Assembly: GCF_002941025.1 (NCBI RefSeq)
Contig: NZ_PTJS01000001.1
Coordinates: forward strand, 5,399,472-5,463,471
DNA from: Streptomyces sp. QL37
GTDB taxonomy: Bacteria; Actinomycetota; Actinomycetes; Streptomycetales; Streptomycetaceae
DNA length: 64,000 nt
Direction of reading: 5' to 3'
Shown: one piece after another, positions 62,964 through 64,000 of the stretch
Numbering within the stretch: position 1 is the first letter of the stretch
How the letters are laid out: each line of letters starts with the position of its first letter
Program-made: the position numbers and the translations under genes
The notes under the pieces: generated by a model
What the model saw: only the letters and a program-made list of their open reading frames with translations
What the model was told of the DNA's origin: nothing
Database searches by the model: none

Positions 62964-64000
62964 TCAGTCGGCGAAGACGGTGACGCCGTCCTCCGTGGCG
63001 TGACGCGGCTCCAGCTCCTCCGCCTCGTGAGTGAGCGCCGCGCGCCGGATCCAGACGACCACCGCACCGACGAGGGCCGCGACGGCGGCGACGACGAACG
63101 GCGTGTGGATGTCGCTCCACTCCTCGATCTTCGGTGCGAGGTAGGGCGCCGCGGCCGCGGCGAACCAGCGGACGAAGTTGTAACCGGCGCTCGCCACCGG
63201 GCGCGGCGCGTCGGAGACACCGAGGGCCAGTTCGGTGTAGACGGTGTTGTTCATGCCGATGAAGGCGCCCGAGACGATGGTGCAGACGACGGCCGTCGTG
63301 TGATTGCCGTAACCGAGGATCACCAGGTCCGCGGCGAGCAGCACCAGGGAGCCGCCGACCACCTTCAGCGAGCCGAAGCGCCGTTGCAGACGCGGAGCCA
63401 CGAGCACCGAGAAGACGGCGAGCAGCAGGCCCCAGGCGAAGAACACCGCCCCCGACCTGTACGGCGACATGTTCAGCACGAACGGCGTGAAGGCCAGGAT
63501 CGTGAAGAACGCGTAGTTGTAGAAGAACGCCGACGTGGCGACCGAGGCCAGTCCGCCGTGGCCGAGCGCCCTCAGCGGGTCGAGCAGTGAGGTCTTCCTG
63601 GCCGGCTTGGGCTGTTCCTTGAGGAACGCGGTGATGCAGACGAACCCGATCGCCATCAGGGCGGCGGTGCCGAAGAACGGGTAGCGCCAGCTGGCGTCGC
63701 CGAGCAGGGCGCCGACCAGCGGCCCGCACGCCATGCCGAGGCCGAGCGCCGACTCGTACAGGAGGATCGCCGCCGCGCTGCCTCCGGCGGCGGCGCCGAC
63801 GATCACCGCGAGGGCGGTGGAGACGAACAGGGCGTTGCCCAGGCCCCAGCCCGCCCGGAAGCCGACCAGTTCGGCGACCGACGAGGAGGTTCCGGAGAGC
63901 GCGGCGAAGACGACCACCAGTGCCAGGCCGGCCAGCAGCGTCCTGCGCCCCCCGATGCGGCTGGAGACGAAGCCGGTCACGAGCATCGCGACGGCGGTGA
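62964..64000 (-). CDS. MFS transporter, 5' end beyond the window
   Basis: At least 345 residues; the frame is open to base 64000, so the true start lies outside. MFS motif A is visible as SRIGGRRTLLAGL at the beginning, followed by at least ten hydrophobic segments (ALVVVFAALSGTSSSVAELV, AILLYESALGLGMACGPLVG, with the motif C-like Gly/Pro cluster of drug exporters) and the end TVFAD. The presence of motif C suggests an antiporter of the DHA family. Substrate unknown. Confidence 0.85.
   Translation of the reverse strand, partial: TAVAMLVTGFVSSRIGGRRTLLAGLALVVVFAALSGTSSSVAELVGFRAGWGLGNALFVSTALAVIVGAAAGGSAAAILLYESALGLGMACGPLVGALLGDASWRYPFFGTAALMAIGFVCITAFLKEQPKPARKTSLLDPLRALGHGGLASVATSAFFYNYAFFTILAFTPFVLNMSPYRSGAVFFAWGLLLAVFSVLVAPRLQRRFGSLKVVGGSLVLLAADLVILGYGNHTTAVVCTIVSGAFIGMNNTVYTELALGVSDAPRPVASAGYNFVRWFAAAAAPYLAPKIEEWSDIHTPFVVAAVAALVGAVVVWIRRAALTHEAEELEPRHATEDGVTVFAD

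Overview
This window is a stretch of a Streptomyces (or very close actinomycete) chromosome. The evidence is very high GC with strong third-position GC bias, GTG and TTG starts, GGAGG-type ribosome binding sites, mycothiol biosynthesis (mshB), bldK-type oligopeptide transporters beside typA, and a gene order (dapE, LOG protein, folP2, DivIVA-like protein, tag, methyltransferase, ECF sigma/anti-sigma/HtrA/TatB, Mrp, MgtE-like, CorA) that I recall as a conserved actinobacterial core block. I see no tRNA, rRNA, CRISPR array, insertion sequence or prophage. It reads as core chromosome rather than an island.

Layout. 1-4250: a small SPOR-like protein, a Nudix hydrolase, a stand-alone anti-sigma-type ATPase domain, and a large PAS/GAF/PP2C phosphatase carrying the same ATPase domain at its C-terminus. 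4276-7240 (minus): PspA and a TPM-domain membrane protein whose 3' end is destroyed by a 174-bp inverted duplication with a 13-C run in the middle; this is the clearest structural anomaly in the window. 7639-10129: a MarR regulator translationally coupled to a DHA2-type MFS exporter, then an isochorismatase-fold protein with Gly where the catalytic Cys is expected. 10328-12541: an orphan oligopeptide-binding lipoprotein. 12877-14751: typA. 15194-26920: two complete, paralogous, tandem oligopeptide ABC transporter operons (binding protein, two permeases, two ATPases each), both with a strong hairpin between the binding-protein gene and the first permease.

27127-39088 is mixed: a membrane protein with a GYGYPQ-repeat tail, an S9 peptidase, a 64-residue membrane peptide, mshB with a membrane partner, a membrane-anchored PG_binding_4/VanW-like protein, a VOC protein, a secreted beta-helix-like protein behind a perfect LacI-type palindrome, a SirB1/transglutaminase-like protein and a GNAT enzyme. 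39206-48881 holds ferredoxin, dapC, a small secreted protein, a transglycosylase-like protein, dapE, a LOG protein, folP2, an aldo/keto reductase with divergent MocR regulator that appears inserted into the conserved order, a DivIVA-like protein and tag. 48950-55402: enoyl-CoA hydratase, a tiny DUF3117 gene with a possible overlapping leader ORF, an O-methyltransferase, and the sigE-type sigma/zinc anti-sigma/HtrA/TatB envelope-stress group. 55529-64000: an unrecognised protein, Mrp, DUF1003 overlapping an MgtE-N/CBS protein, a lipoprotein, an unrecognised protein, CorA, a SUFU-domain protein probably made from a leaderless mRNA, and an MFS transporter cut by the window end.

Functionally the window is dominated by the cell envelope: peptide uptake (two transporters plus an extra binding protein), envelope stress sensing, diaminopimelate synthesis, peptidoglycan-related proteins, protein export and magnesium handling. 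Starts were chosen from visible ribosome binding sites, gene spacing and remembered family N-termini. No database search was run; family names come from motif recognition.
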